A stretch of DNA of 64,000 nt from Ignavibacteriaceae bacterium. GTDB lineage: Bacteria; Bacteroidota; Ignavibacteria; Ignavibacteriales; Ignavibacteriaceae. Location of the stretch: assembly GCA_023229425.1 (NCBI GenBank), contig JALNZG010000003.1:248001-312000 (forward strand), given 5' to 3'. Shown here piece by piece: positions 42,743-51,762 of this stretch; positions within the stretch are counted from its first letter, which is position 1; each line of letters opens with the position of its first letter. The position numbers were made by a program, and so were the translations under genes. The notes below the pieces were generated by a model. The model was not told the origin of the DNA, did no database searches, and worked only from the letters and a program-made list of their open reading frames with translations.

Positions 42743-43579
42743 ATGAGCTTCTATCCTCAACCTTATAAATACCAGTGCGGACCTTTCGCTTTAAAATATG
42801 CGCTGGTTATGCTTGGGCAATTTCAAAATGAAAATGAGATCGGCAAAAAAGCCGGCAGCAACTGGTGGTATGGCACTGACGAGATAGGACTTGCAAAGGC
42901 GGCAAAAGCTTACAACTGTAAAATGAAATACTTCCGCCGTGAAATTTCCATTGAAGCTTTAAAGGTTTTGAACGCTCAATTAAAAGAAGGTTATCCTTGC
43001 ATTTTAAGCGTTGATAATTGGGAACACTGGTTCACGGTTATCAATTTTCAGCAGAATAAATATATTGTTGTAGATAGCGGCTTGGATAAAGTTATCGTCA
43101 TTTATACTCCTACTCAGCTTTTAAAAAGATGGAAATATCTTGACGAAGAAACCAACGAGCAAAGCTTTGATGGGTATGCAGTTGTTCCGAAACTAAAAGT
43201 TTCTACCAAAGCTCACTTCTCTTTAGAAAAAGCGCGCTACGTTATGCGTGAGCATAATAAAAACCTCGCCGAAAAATGGGATACTTATTTTAATGATTTA
43301 ATTGCCATCTGCCGTCCGCAGTCCCCCAATAGCTATAAGACAATTTCCTTTAACGAATTTTTACGCCGTTATGAAAAAATTCTGGTGCATGGAACTGCTA
43401 ATTGGCACGGAACTCCCACATACCAGGAATTAAGAAAAGTCTTGAATAACTTCAAGTTTGTTGCGGAAGTGTATGATCTGGTAATTTACATTGATGATCA
43501 GAAAAAAGCGCTTGTTGATCTTTCCGCTTTGTTGATGATGTACGCTTGCGGCAAATACGGGATGGATCCGATTTACTAA
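42743..43579 (+). CDS. C39-like cysteine peptidase
   Basis: 278 aa. The catalytic pattern of papain-like C39 peptidases is present: YQCGPFALKYALVMLG (Cys11 or so), HWFTVINFQQNKYIVVDSG (His then Asp). No signal peptide is visible, so it appears cytoplasmic. The second half (about 150-278) is a separate domain I do not recognise, with IAICRPQSPNSY and a late FKFVAEVYDLVIYIDD. The divergent ATP-grasp gene starts 86 bases away, and the pair may act on the same peptide or amide substrate. Confidence 0.8.
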   Translation: MSFYPQPYKYQCGPFALKYALVMLGQFQNENEIGKKAGSNWWYGTDEIGLAKAAKAYNCKMKYFRREISIEALKVLNAQLKEGYPCILSVDNWEHWFTVINFQQNKYIVVDSGLDKVIVIYTPTQLLKRWKYLDEETNEQSFDGYAVVPKLKVSTKAHFSLEKARYVMREHNKNLAEKWDTYFNDLIAICRPQSPNSYKTISFNEFLRRYEKILVHGTANWHGTPTYQELRKVLNNFKFVAEVYDLVIYIDDQKKALVDLSALLMMYACGKYGMDPIY

Positions 43580-43726
43580 TGCTGAATTCTATAACCCAAA
43601 AGTGCAATAAGAAAAAAATACCGCATAACGAATAAAGAATGTTGAACACATAAAGATTGACTTCATCATTCGCTATTCCTTGTTCGGGGTTCATTATTAG
43701 AATCCCTTAAAATATTCACATATTCC

Positions 43727-45379
43727 TTACCTCAACAAAATCATTTTCTTCGTCTGTACAAATTCTCCAGCCCGAAGTTGATAGAAATATATTCCACTTG
43801 CCAACTGCTGATTGCTCCGCCTAAGGCGGACCGACTCAAATTCCACCTCATAGCTTCCCGGTTGTTTTTCTTCATTAACGAGTGTTGCAATTTCTCTTCC
43901 TAACGCATCAAAAATTATTAGCTTAACATTACTTTGTTTTGGAATAGAATAATTTATTACCGTTGTTGGGTTGAACGGATTAGGATAGTTTTGCTCTAAG
44001 TTTAAAGTAACTATCATGTTAGCCTCTTCAATATCTGTTACCATTGCCTTCGTCGTAAATTTAAATTCATCATTATTGTAGAGTTGACGAATAGTAGCAA
44101 TTCTGAAAATGTCGCCCGGCGCAGGATCAATGAGCGTAGCACTTGGATCTTCCGGACTAGAATAAACGATTTGCCATACCGAAGTTACTCTTGTCCCTTT
44201 ATATTCAATAATTCTAAGTTCATCTCCTACAGAAAGTGTTCCCGATTTATCAGGATCAGTCATAGCGAATTTTACGTACCGGTTCTCAGTAACGTTTTTA
44301 ATCTTAAAATTAACCGGAAGAATAATATATGGTCCTTCTTTTATAAAAGACGAATCTACAATATGATCATAAAATTCTATCTCATAATCTGCAGGCCACG
44401 CTGTAAATGCTGAGATAAAAAGATTTTGCGTAACAACCATCTTTGCATTACACTTGCCGATAACCCAACCGGTTTTTTCGTAAATAAGCGCAATACCGGT
44501 GTCATTTAGTACTGAAACAGAAAGTCCATCAAATACCGGACTCAATTTGTCAGCTCCAAACAATGATTTACCAATTCCACTTAATACTATTGAGTCAACA
44601 CCTTGATATGACCGAACAACATTATACGAAAGTGTTTTGTAGTTATAGAGAAGAGAATCCGATTTGAATTTTAAAGAATATGATGCCCCTTCTAATACCG
44701 CAGCCGGATCAAGTATCTTAATATCAATTGAACCTGTTCCAATCCCTTTTGCAACTGCTTTAGTGTCACCAATAATTTGCGGAGGGATATATCCTTCGGG
44801 AAAAGGGTTAGGAAAAACAACCGCACAATTTTTATCGATAAATCTTAAATTCCCCTCATTATCTTCAGTAATAATTTTTGTACATTCTGCGGGTTGAAGA
44901 CCAACTGTTCCAAAATTAGGGTCCCCCTTTGTATAAGAAACAACAGCGTAATAATACTTCTGTCCGTTGTTTACATAGTTATCGATGTAAGCATTTTGTA
45001 AACCGGTATCATCCCCTCTCCAAAAATGGGCGCCATTAATTCCAACCGGATCAGGGCCAAATATACTATCAACTAAATCAAATTGAGCAATTGGTTTCCA
45101 ATAGACTGGATTTCCCTTCGAGTCAGTGATTATTTTAATATCACTAAAGTGTGCGTCTTTGCTTCTGTAAATTAAATAACCTTCAAAAACTTTTTTAAAA
45201 CCAGCAGGGTTTCCATTTTCGTCATATTCATATCCAAAAAATGGGTCTCGCCAATCTTCAGCTTTGTTATCCCAAGAAAGGAAGACCTTGCCATCTCCAG
45301 CAACTATTCTTGCCTTTGGTTGTGCATTTGTAATGCCAATAACACTTAGTAAGATAAGAAGTGTAAAAAGTTTTTTCAT
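43727..45379 (-). CDS. secreted protein with type IX secretion sorting domain (1)
   Basis: 550 aa. Signal peptide MKKLFTLLILLSVIGITNAQ. The main body has a fibronectin III-like region near residues 25-140 (KVFLSWDNKAEDW, FEGYLIYRSKDAHF, KYYYAVVSYTKGD), then a region I cannot assign. The last 85 residues are a type A T9SS C-terminal domain: NLEQNYPNPFNPTTVINYSI, VKLIIFDALGREIATLVNE and a final LRAGEFVQTKKMILLR. It is exported to the cell surface by T9SS. A palindrome inserts VRLRRS in the sorting domain. The function is unknown. Confidence 0.85.
   Translation of the reverse strand: MKKLFTLLILLSVIGITNAQPKARIVAGDGKVFLSWDNKAEDWRDPFFGYEYDENGNPAGFKKVFEGYLIYRSKDAHFSDIKIITDSKGNPVYWKPIAQFDLVDSIFGPDPVGINGAHFWRGDDTGLQNAYIDNYVNNGQKYYYAVVSYTKGDPNFGTVGLQPAECTKIITEDNEGNLRFIDKNCAVVFPNPFPEGYIPPQIIGDTKAVAKGIGTGSIDIKILDPAAVLEGASYSLKFKSDSLLYNYKTLSYNVVRSYQGVDSIVLSGIGKSLFGADKLSPVFDGLSVSVLNDTGIALIYEKTGWVIGKCNAKMVVTQNLFISAFTAWPADYEIEFYDHIVDSSFIKEGPYIILPVNFKIKNVTENRYVKFAMTDPDKSGTLSVGDELRIIEYKGTRVTSVWQIVYSSPEDPSATLIDPAPGDIFRIATIRQLYNNDEFKFTTKAMVTDIEEANMIVTLNLEQNYPNPFNPTTVINYSIPKQSNVKLIIFDALGREIATLVNEEKQPGSYEVEFESVRLRRSNQQLASGIYFYQLRAGEFVQTKKMILLR
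43816..43830. repeat. in-frame palindrome in a T9SS sorting domain
   Basis: TCCGCCT, a single A, and AGGCGGA. It encodes part of VRLRRS, where the two paralogous genes at 46114 and 47114 have AIG. Confidence 0.7.
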
Positions 45380-45471
45380 AAATTATCCTATATAGATTTA
45401 TTACTATTCTTAAAAATTTCTTCCTATTATTTAAATGATATGTCATTCCTTTTTTCCTTCTTTGTTATTCA

Positions 45472-45537
45472 TGACCTCGTAGAGGTCACATTTTTGTAAT
45501 ACTAAAGACCCGACAATACCAAATCCTCGTAGAGGTT
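45472..45537. repeat. two short palindromes with CCTCGTAGAGG core
   Basis: TGACCTC-GTA-GAGGTCA (45472-45488) and a shorter CCTC-GTA-GAGG copy (about 45524-45534). They lie in the 196-base gap before the HEAT-like gene; nothing else is seen there. Confidence 0.65.
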
Positions 45538-45575
45538 TTATAAACTCTAAACTGCTGCCAAACATACTTCCTCTA

Positions 45576-46082
45576 CTAATAAGTAATTTCCTTCATCATC
45601 TTTGAAATAGATTTCTTTACAATAGGCGATAAAGATTCTAAATATCTCTCTTGAAGAAGAAGAGATATCTCTTTGGATAATTCGGGATGTTTTTTCACAA
45701 GCTTAATGATGAACTTAAAAGCTGTCATTCTCACCGAAGGAGTTTTATTTACCTCTTCCCAAACAGTTAAACAGAGATTAAACAAAATTCCTTCAAACTT
45801 TTTATTTATCTCCATTTGTAAAAGTATTTTAAGTAATTCTCTTTGATGACCATCATTTTTTGATTTAACAGAATTAACTATTTCTTTTACGTGTTTCTGT
45901 ACCCGTTGGTCATTCTCTTCCATACAACTCCATAGTAACCAGGCTGCTCGCCATGCATACGGTTGTTTCTCCGAAACAGCTAATTCTATGGCTTCTTCAA
46001 AAGCTTCCGGATGAGTCTCCATATATGCAATCATACCATCTTTATAAGTGCTTATTAATATCTGTTCTAGTTCTGTTTGCAT
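45576..46082 (-). CDS. HEAT/ARM-like helical repeat protein
   Basis: 168 aa, all-helical, no signal peptide. Repeated helix pairs are visible: FEEAIELAVSEKQPYAWRAA, VQKHVKEIVNSVKSKNDGH, ELLKILLQMEINKK and RMTAFKFIIKLVKKHPELS. This pattern suits a HEAT-type protein-binding scaffold; family unassigned. It is on the same strand as the surrounding T9SS cargo genes but separated by short gaps, and I see no link to them in function. Confidence 0.6.
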   Translation of the reverse strand: MQTELEQILISTYKDGMIAYMETHPEAFEEAIELAVSEKQPYAWRAAWLLWSCMEENDQRVQKHVKEIVNSVKSKNDGHQRELLKILLQMEINKKFEGILFNLCLTVWEEVNKTPSVRMTAFKFIIKLVKKHPELSKEISLLLQERYLESLSPIVKKSISKMMKEITY

Positions 46083-46113
46083 GAGAATAATATATTGGCT
46101 GTCAATATCGTTT

Positions 46114-46989
46114 CTACCTCAACAAAATCATTTTCTTCGTCTGAATAAATTCTCCAGCCCGAAGTTGATAAAAATATATTCCGCTTGCCAACTGCTGATT
46201 GCCGATTGCCGACTCGAATTCTACTTCATAACTTCCCGGTTGTTTCTCTTCATTGACAAGTGTCCCTACTTCATTACCAAGAAAGTCATATACTTTTAGA
46301 CTTACATTACCACTATTTATTATATCATACTTAATTTTTGTTGTTGGGTTGAAGGGGTTGGGGTAGTTTGGATACAATTCATATTTTAATGGTTTAAGTT
46401 GTACATGCATTTCTATATCAACCAAATTCGAATCACCATATATAACATTTTCAATCTTTGCCGCTATCAAATCATAAGTAATATATCCACCAGGGTAATC
46501 GTAGAATCGGTATACCAAACCAATTTCTTCTACATACCAATCTTCGAACGATACCAAACCAACTCCATAGGAGTACATAATCCATCTTAGTCTAGTTTTA
46601 CCAAAGAAAAAAATCGGGGATTTATAACTAACAACATATGACCCTATAGAATCTCCAACATCCAAATTAAAATCAACTAATATAAATTCTTCTCCGCGGG
46701 TCGATTGTATTGAACCTCTTGGAAAATATTCATAAATCTTCGTCGAATCTGCTCTTTGATAACGAAAATTCGTACCTTCTGATTTTATCGTTGCATAATC
46801 TTTTAGCTCAATAGTAGTATCTTTCAACACCTCTTCAGATAAGTGGTATTCATTTAACGATGCACTCACTTGATGAACATCATAGACCCATTTATTTCCA
46901 ATTATTAAAGATTTAGCTTTAGAGTTTTGTCCATCTACTTGATTAACAATGAATAATAGTACCAACAATGTAAAATTTAAAAATTTCAT
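46114..46989 (-). CDS. secreted protein with type IX secretion sorting domain (2)
   Basis: 291 aa from ATG 46989 (MKFLNFTLLVLLFIVNQVDG), supported by GAGG six bases upstream. Signal peptide, then about 190 residues of unknown fold rich in Tyr, Asp and beta-strand pattern (NKWVYDVHQVS, KIYEYFPRGS). The C-terminal domain has YELYPNYPNPFNPTTKIKYDI, VSLKVYDFLGNEVGTLVNE and ends LRAGEFIQTKKMILLR. Its 3' end is nearly the same as those of the neighbouring cargo genes. Surface or secreted location is well supported; role is unknown. Confidence 0.85.
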   Translation of the reverse strand: MKFLNFTLLVLLFIVNQVDGQNSKAKSLIIGNKWVYDVHQVSASLNEYHLSEEVLKDTTIELKDYATIKSEGTNFRYQRADSTKIYEYFPRGSIQSTRGEEFILVDFNLDVGDSIGSYVVSYKSPIFFFGKTRLRWIMYSYGVGLVSFEDWYVEEIGLVYRFYDYPGGYITYDLIAAKIENVIYGDSNLVDIEMHVQLKPLKYELYPNYPNPFNPTTKIKYDIINSGNVSLKVYDFLGNEVGTLVNEEKQPGSYEVEFESAIGNQQLASGIYFYQLRAGEFIQTKKMILLR

Positions 46990-47113
46990 AAAATGCCTCA
47001 ACAAATTATCTTTTCTTCAACTCTTGTCACACTCCAAAATAATTTACAACAAGATACAAACTTATTTTATAGAACAGTGCGACCATTCCATTCGTAATGA
47101 CCACTTACAGAAC

Positions 47114-48346
47114 CTACCTCAACAAAATCATTTTCTTAGTTTGCACAAATTCTCCTGCTCGAAGTTGATAAAAATATATCCCGCTTGCCAACTGCTGATT
47201 GCCGATTGCCGACTCGAATTCCACCTCATAACTTCCCGGTCGTTTCTCTTCATTTACCAGTGTTATCACTTCTCTTCCTAACGCATCAAAAATTATTAGC
47301 TTAACATTACTTTGTTTTGGAATAGAATAATTTATTATTGTTGATGGGTTAAATGGATTGGGGAAATTTTGTGAAATAGAAATATTTTTGGGTATTTCAT
47401 ACTTGTCCGATTCTAAAGAAGTAATTGTATTTATCGGTCTGCGCCATAAGCAGCCGGAGTGAAAGCTCACAAAAAGATAATCCTTATTTGCACCAATACT
47501 TGCAAAACCATTGGTCAAATCTGGTAAGTTATCATAAATTGAATGCCAATTCTCTCCCATGTTAAGAGAAACAAAAATCTTACCATTTCTGCTACCGTCA
47601 CTTACAAAAACGATTGAATCAGTAACGGTTATATCACTAATGTAATCGAGACTTAACCCTTCTCTTTTCGTCTGCCATGTCTCTCCATCATCATTTGAAA
47701 TACAAATACTGTCTCTAGATGCAATAATAATGTTCTTCTCAATCTTATTTATGGCATTAACGGGATATGGAAATACACCAAGCCAATCATGCCCATCATC
47801 CATAGACCTTATTAAAAAGCTTGAATTGGCGGCAAAAATAGTTACGTCATCTGAAAACAAATGAGAAATAGCCCCCGGAACTATTCTATCAACCTTAGTC
47901 CACGTAATTCCCATGTTCGATGAAACGTATAATCCTCCATCTTCAAACGTAATAGGATTATATTCTTCTCCTGCGAATAATAATTGCTTATGGATAATAA
48001 CATTTTGTACATTCTTCGATTTTAATCCAAAATCTTTTTCAATCCATAAATTTCCATTATTGGTTGAAATAAATACTCCGTCTCCAGCACATCCAATTAT
48101 AATGAGCGAATCATTTGAAGCAAAGTCAACAACACTGCTCCAATATTTTAGCCCTTGGTTCTTGCTTATCCAGGTGTTGCCGTTGTCAGCTGAGTAATAA
48201 ATATTCCCAAGAGTGCCACAAAAGATTTCATTTCCGTTTATATAGATTTCATCTATATCTTTAAGTGTATCTGTAACAAGTTCCCATTGTGGAAATACTG
48301 AAATAGTATTAAAGAATAATCCGACTATGAGAATTTTTTTTAACAT
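47114..48346 (-). CDS. secreted Asp-box (BNR/YCF48-like) propeller protein with T9SS sorting domain (3)
   Basis: 410 aa with signal peptide MLKKILIVGLFFNTISVFPQ. The body has repeated Asp-box motifs of a beta-propeller: ADNGNTWISK, TNNGNLWIEK, SNMGITWTK, NDDGETWQTK and LNMGENWHSI. Such propellers bind glycans or other proteins. The last 80 residues are the T9SS domain (NFPNPFNPSTIINYSIP ... VQTKKMILLR). Middle codons of the sorting domain are identical to those of gene (1) over about 65 bases, which suggests gene conversion. Confidence 0.87.
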   Translation of the reverse strand: MLKKILIVGLFFNTISVFPQWELVTDTLKDIDEIYINGNEIFCGTLGNIYYSADNGNTWISKNQGLKYWSSVVDFASNDSLIIIGCAGDGVFISTNNGNLWIEKDFGLKSKNVQNVIIHKQLLFAGEEYNPITFEDGGLYVSSNMGITWTKVDRIVPGAISHLFSDDVTIFAANSSFLIRSMDDGHDWLGVFPYPVNAINKIEKNIIIASRDSICISNDDGETWQTKREGLSLDYISDITVTDSIVFVSDGSRNGKIFVSLNMGENWHSIYDNLPDLTNGFASIGANKDYLFVSFHSGCLWRRPINTITSLESDKYEIPKNISISQNFPNPFNPSTIINYSIPKQSNVKLIIFDALGREVITLVNEEKRPGSYEVEFESAIGNQQLASGIYFYQLRAGEFVQTKKMILLR

Positions 48347-48457
48347 ATTTCGAACCTCCGATTTTAATGATAGATTTTGTTTATTATGTTTTCTTCCCTC
48401 AACAACAACATCTTTTTTGTATGATAAGACTACAGCCGTTTACAAAATTTCAGAAGT

Positions 48458-48691
48458 CTATGAATTCCCTTTTTGTTTTGATAAATCAGCATATGATTCA
48501 AGAAAGCCGCACTTCTCGCAGCAGTAAGTGGCAATAGGTATTCGTCTCTTCTTAATGAATTTTATTCCTGTCCAAAATGACTTTTCAATTTCCCCTTCCA
48601 CCCAGGTGGTAACGGCTTGTCTTCCGGTGGGGAGCTCCATAACAAATCCTTTCGTCATCGAACCACCGCACTTTGCGCATTTTGCATTCAT
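48458..48691 (-). CDS. small zinc-ribbon protein with in-frame LPTGRQA insertion
   Basis: 77 aa of the PF20097-like type: CAKCGGSMTKGFV at the start, WVEGEIEKSFWTGIKF, then CCEKCGFLES. These give four cysteines for one zinc. Residues about 19-25 read LPTGRQA, encoded by CTCCCCACCGGAAGACAAGC, a sequence of the dispersed palindromic family and not part of the usual fold. The insertion keeps the frame open. Function unknown; related genes are scattered through many genomes. Confidence 0.75.
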   Translation of the reverse strand: MNAKCAKCGGSMTKGFVMELPTGRQAVTTWVEGEIEKSFWTGIKFIKKRRIPIATYCCEKCGFLESYADLSKQKGNS

Positions 48692-48731
48692 TCTTAATTC
48701 CTAACCCGTCCCACTTCGGAGGGATTCTTAA

Positions 48732-49775
48732 TTATTTCGAAGTTGTTTTTTTCTCATTCATCATACTGTTAAGCCTCTTAATTCTATCGTCAAGAATTTT
48801 TATCCGGCTGTTAATATCCTCTAAAAACTTATCGAGTTTCTGTTCATAACCGGGCTTATCATACATGCCGCGTTGTTCAAAGTAACTCTTGAACAACCAA
48901 TTATATTTCAATGCTTCCATATTTTCAGAGAATCGTTCCGTTCCCAATTTTGTTTCTTCCGTTATCTTTATCAAGTTAGCAAATACCGAAGAGATAGAAC
49001 TATCAAGGGGCGATTTATCCGACAGTATCTTTCCCAAAACTCCTTGCCCGTCTTGAACATTTTTTATGAGGTCATCAATTCCTTTAATAGAGTGGTCAAC
49101 ATTACGCACAACCGATTGAACATCCGCTCCCAAAGTATTCACAACGTTTGCAAGCGTATCAAGTTTATAAGAGATTGAGCCGAGACTTCTATCCGCCGTA
49201 ATAATAAGCCTGTTTGTGTTGTTGTAAAGATCATTGCTGTTTACAAGCTTGCCGATTGAACCGGAACCTTTATTTACTTTGCCGACAATCTCGGCAAGAT
49301 TCCGCGCCATATCCTTTGTGTATTCCAGCGTTCCCTTTGCTTCCTCAACCAATGCACCAAAATTTAACGGATCCTCCGACTGGATCGTTCCGCCGCTTTC
49401 AACTTGCTTGGAAGCGTTAGTACCTACGTGTAAAACAATTATTTTGTTCCCGACAAGTCCTTCTGTTTCAACTGAGGCACGCATATCTTCTTTGATAAAT
49501 GGTTTTATGTCTTCAACTAAACGAAGTGTTACTTCAACTTTTGCCGAAGAATCTTTCATAATTCTCAACTCGCTCACGTTCCCGACTTCAATACCACTTA
49601 ATCGAACAGCAGCTCCTTTACGCAATCCTTCGATAGTTGAAAAATACGCTTTAACTTCAAAGGTAGAAGCAAAAAGTGATTGCTTGTTCCCTAAAAGAAA
49701 AACCGCTACAAGAAAAAGTATTGAACCGATGAGAATAAATATTCCCAGCCGGATAGTACTACCTTTTGATTCCAT
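48732..49775 (-). CDS. mlaD: MlaD-like MCE-domain protein
   Basis: 347 aa; the periplasmic substrate-binding part of an Mla-type phospholipid transporter. One N-terminal membrane helix (LGIFILIGSILFLVAVFLLG) is followed by the MCE domain (about 38-115, FSTIEGLRKGAAVRLSGIEVGNV). The long C-terminal region (about 130-347) is helical and could form the tube seen in PqiB-like proteins. It is 10 bases downstream of the ATPase gene. Confidence 0.9.
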   Translation of the reverse strand: MESKGSTIRLGIFILIGSILFLVAVFLLGNKQSLFASTFEVKAYFSTIEGLRKGAAVRLSGIEVGNVSELRIMKDSSAKVEVTLRLVEDIKPFIKEDMRASVETEGLVGNKIIVLHVGTNASKQVESGGTIQSEDPLNFGALVEEAKGTLEYTKDMARNLAEIVGKVNKGSGSIGKLVNSNDLYNNTNRLIITADRSLGSISYKLDTLANVVNTLGADVQSVVRNVDHSIKGIDDLIKNVQDGQGVLGKILSDKSPLDSSISSVFANLIKITEETKLGTERFSENMEALKYNWLFKSYFEQRGMYDKPGYEQKLDKFLEDINSRIKILDDRIKRLNSMMNEKKTTSK

Positions 49776-49785
49776 AAAAACTCCG

Positions 49786-50532
49786 CTATTCTTCTATTAT
49801 ATCGCTTGTGAAAAAGTCATGTAAAAAAGGGTCGGTTGAAGCAGTTAATTCCTTCAAACTTCCTTCATATTTAATTTTTCCATTATCTAAAACAACAGCT
49901 CTATCAGAAATTATCTGCGCACAACTAAGATCATGCGTAATAATAATTGAAGTCATCTTCAATTCGTTTTGTAAATCCCTAATCAACCGGCTGATTTCTT
50001 TTGTGGTGATCGGGTCAAGCCCGGTTGTCGGCTCATCGTACAACATTAATTTCGGTTCGGTAATAATTGAACGGGCAAGCCCGATACGCTTACGCATACC
50101 GCCGGAAAGTTCCGATGGCATTTTATCAATTGCATGTTCAAGCGATACCATTTCCAATGCCCGTTTTACTTTCGCTTCGACTTCTTGTTTAGTGAAAAAG
50201 AAATTACGTATCAACGGGAAAGCAAGATTTTCTCTTACCGACATGGAATCATACAAAGCCGCGCTTTGAAAAAGGAATCCGATATTTTTTCTAAGTTCGG
50301 TTAATTCAGCATTTGAAATTGTGTGAACATTTTTCCCTTCAATAAAAACTTCCCCCTCATCCGGCACTAAAAGCTTAACGATACATTTTAAGAGAACGCT
50401 CTTCCCCGTTCCGCTCTTCCCGAAAACCACAAGATTCTCACCGTGATTTACCAAAAGCGAAACATCATCAAGAACAACAAAATCTTCAAACGCTTTTGAA
50501 ACGTGCGATATTTTTACCATTTCTATGGCCAT
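49786..50532 (-). CDS. mlaF: MlaF-like ABC transporter ATP-binding protein
   Basis: 248 aa, the ATPase of the retrograde lipid transporter. Motifs: FGKSGTGKSVLLK (Walker A), ELSGGMRKRIGLARSI (signature), LMLYDEPTTGLDP (Walker B) and the H-loop IIITHD. ATG 50532 overlaps the mlaE stop by ten bases; MVKISHVSKAF at 50520 is an alternative start. Order mlaE-mlaF-mlaD is conserved; mlaB and mlaC are not in the window. Confidence 0.94.
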   Translation of the reverse strand: MAIEMVKISHVSKAFEDFVVLDDVSLLVNHGENLVVFGKSGTGKSVLLKCIVKLLVPDEGEVFIEGKNVHTISNAELTELRKNIGFLFQSAALYDSMSVRENLAFPLIRNFFFTKQEVEAKVKRALEMVSLEHAIDKMPSELSGGMRKRIGLARSIITEPKLMLYDEPTTGLDPITTKEISRLIRDLQNELKMTSIIITHDLSCAQIISDRAVVLDNGKIKYEGSLKELTASTDPFLHDFFTSDIIEE

Positions 50533-51314
50533 ATCATCAACGTAATTTTTACAAGAATAGTATCGGTTACTAAAATTAATAAGGAAGCAAGAACAACTGA
50601 AGTAGTTGATGCTTTACCGACTCCCTCGGTTCCTTTATCTGCGTTGTATCCTTTAAATGCGCCGACAATACCCACGATAAATCCGAAGAAAAATGTTTTC
50701 CCAACACCCGGAATTATATCGCCGAATCTTATTGCTTCAACAACAGAGACAACATAAAGCTGTAACGACATACCTTGCGATAAGATCATTGCGATGTAAC
50801 CGCCAAATATTGCAAGGAATACTACGTACAACGTCAGCACCGGTAAGATTAATGAGCAGGCTACAACCCGCGTAACAACTAAGTACCGGAAAGGATCAAT
50901 TGCAGAAACCTCCATCGCATCAATTTGCTCGGTTACCCGCATTGAGCCAAGCTCGGCGCCGATGCCGGAACTTACTCTGCCTGCAAAGATTAATGCGGTT
51001 ATAACAGGCCCAAGTTCACGCACAACTGAGAGAGACACCATCGCCGGGAGAACAGATTCAGCCCCAAAACGCGACAAGATCGGCTCGCTTTGCATTGCAA
51101 GCACTAAGCCGATGATAAATCCCGTTACGCTTACAATCGGCAGTGTTTTCACGCCAAGTTCATCCATGTGTTTTTTAATTTCGTGAAATTCATACGGAGG
51201 AAGAAATACATTTTTTAAAAAACGGAGGGAAAATTCAAACAACTGCCCGACTCCGAAGAGGAAGCCGGCAATACTTTTATACGCTGCACTATGTTTTTTT
51301 GATATATTTTTCAA
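50523..51314 (-). CDS. mlaE: MlaE-family permease
   Basis: 263-aa permease. The family text LPIVSVTGFIIGLVLAMQSE, SAESVLPAMVSLSVVRELGPVITALIFAGRVSSGIGAELGSMRVTEQIDAM is present, with several membrane helices after it. The start appears to be TTG at 51314, since no ATG is in frame before residue 50. It heads the mlaEFD operon. The 90 bases between it and yraN hold no gene. Confidence 0.93.
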   Translation of the reverse strand: MKNISKKHSAAYKSIAGFLFGVGQLFEFSLRFLKNVFLPPYEFHEIKKHMDELGVKTLPIVSVTGFIIGLVLAMQSEPILSRFGAESVLPAMVSLSVVRELGPVITALIFAGRVSSGIGAELGSMRVTEQIDAMEVSAIDPFRYLVVTRVVACSLILPVLTLYVVFLAIFGGYIAMILSQGMSLQLYVVSVVEAIRFGDIIPGVGKTFFFGFIVGIVGAFKGYNADKGTEGVGKASTTSVVLASLLILVTDTILVKITLMIWP

Positions 51315-51405
51315 TGAGGTAATTTAATTGCGTTAGATTCTTTTCTTTTGTTAAAAGAAAAATAACAAAAAATGTTACTCCAAGAAACCCGTTCATGGAA
51401 TAGCT

Positions 51406-51762
51406 TCAAAAAGCATTCTCATAATGGTTGATGGTAACTTCATCATTTAAGAACAAAATTGCAACAACATCAAACCGGATGTTCTCTTCTCTAATATCTT
51501 TTTCCGCAAGGTAGGCTTCCGTAATTTTTCTGACCTGGCTCATTTTCCTTTTCGTTATAGCTTCTTCCGGTTTACCGTATTCCAAACTTTCGCGCGATTT
51601 TACTTCAACAAAAACGAGGAATTCTTTATCTCTTGCAATAATATCAAGCTCCCCTTTTCCGTACCTGTAATTGCGTTCAATAATCTCAAAACCTTTTTCA
51701 ACGAGAAAAGAAACCGCAAGGTCTTCCCCTTCTTTCCCCTTTTCTTTAGTTGAAGATAACAA
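51406..51762 (-). CDS. YraN/UPF0102-family protein
   Basis: 118 aa, the usual size of this nuclease-like family. KGKEGEDLAVSFLVEKGFEIIERNYRYGKGELDIIARDKEFLVFVEVKSRES carries the restriction-like ELD..EVK motif. Its true activity is unproven. The start overlaps rnhB by 17 bases on the same strand, a common pairing of the two genes. Confidence 0.92.
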   Translation of the reverse strand: MLSSTKEKGKEGEDLAVSFLVEKGFEIIERNYRYGKGELDIIARDKEFLVFVEVKSRESLEYGKPEEAITKRKMSQVRKITEAYLAEKDIREENIRFDVVAILFLNDEVTINHYENAF

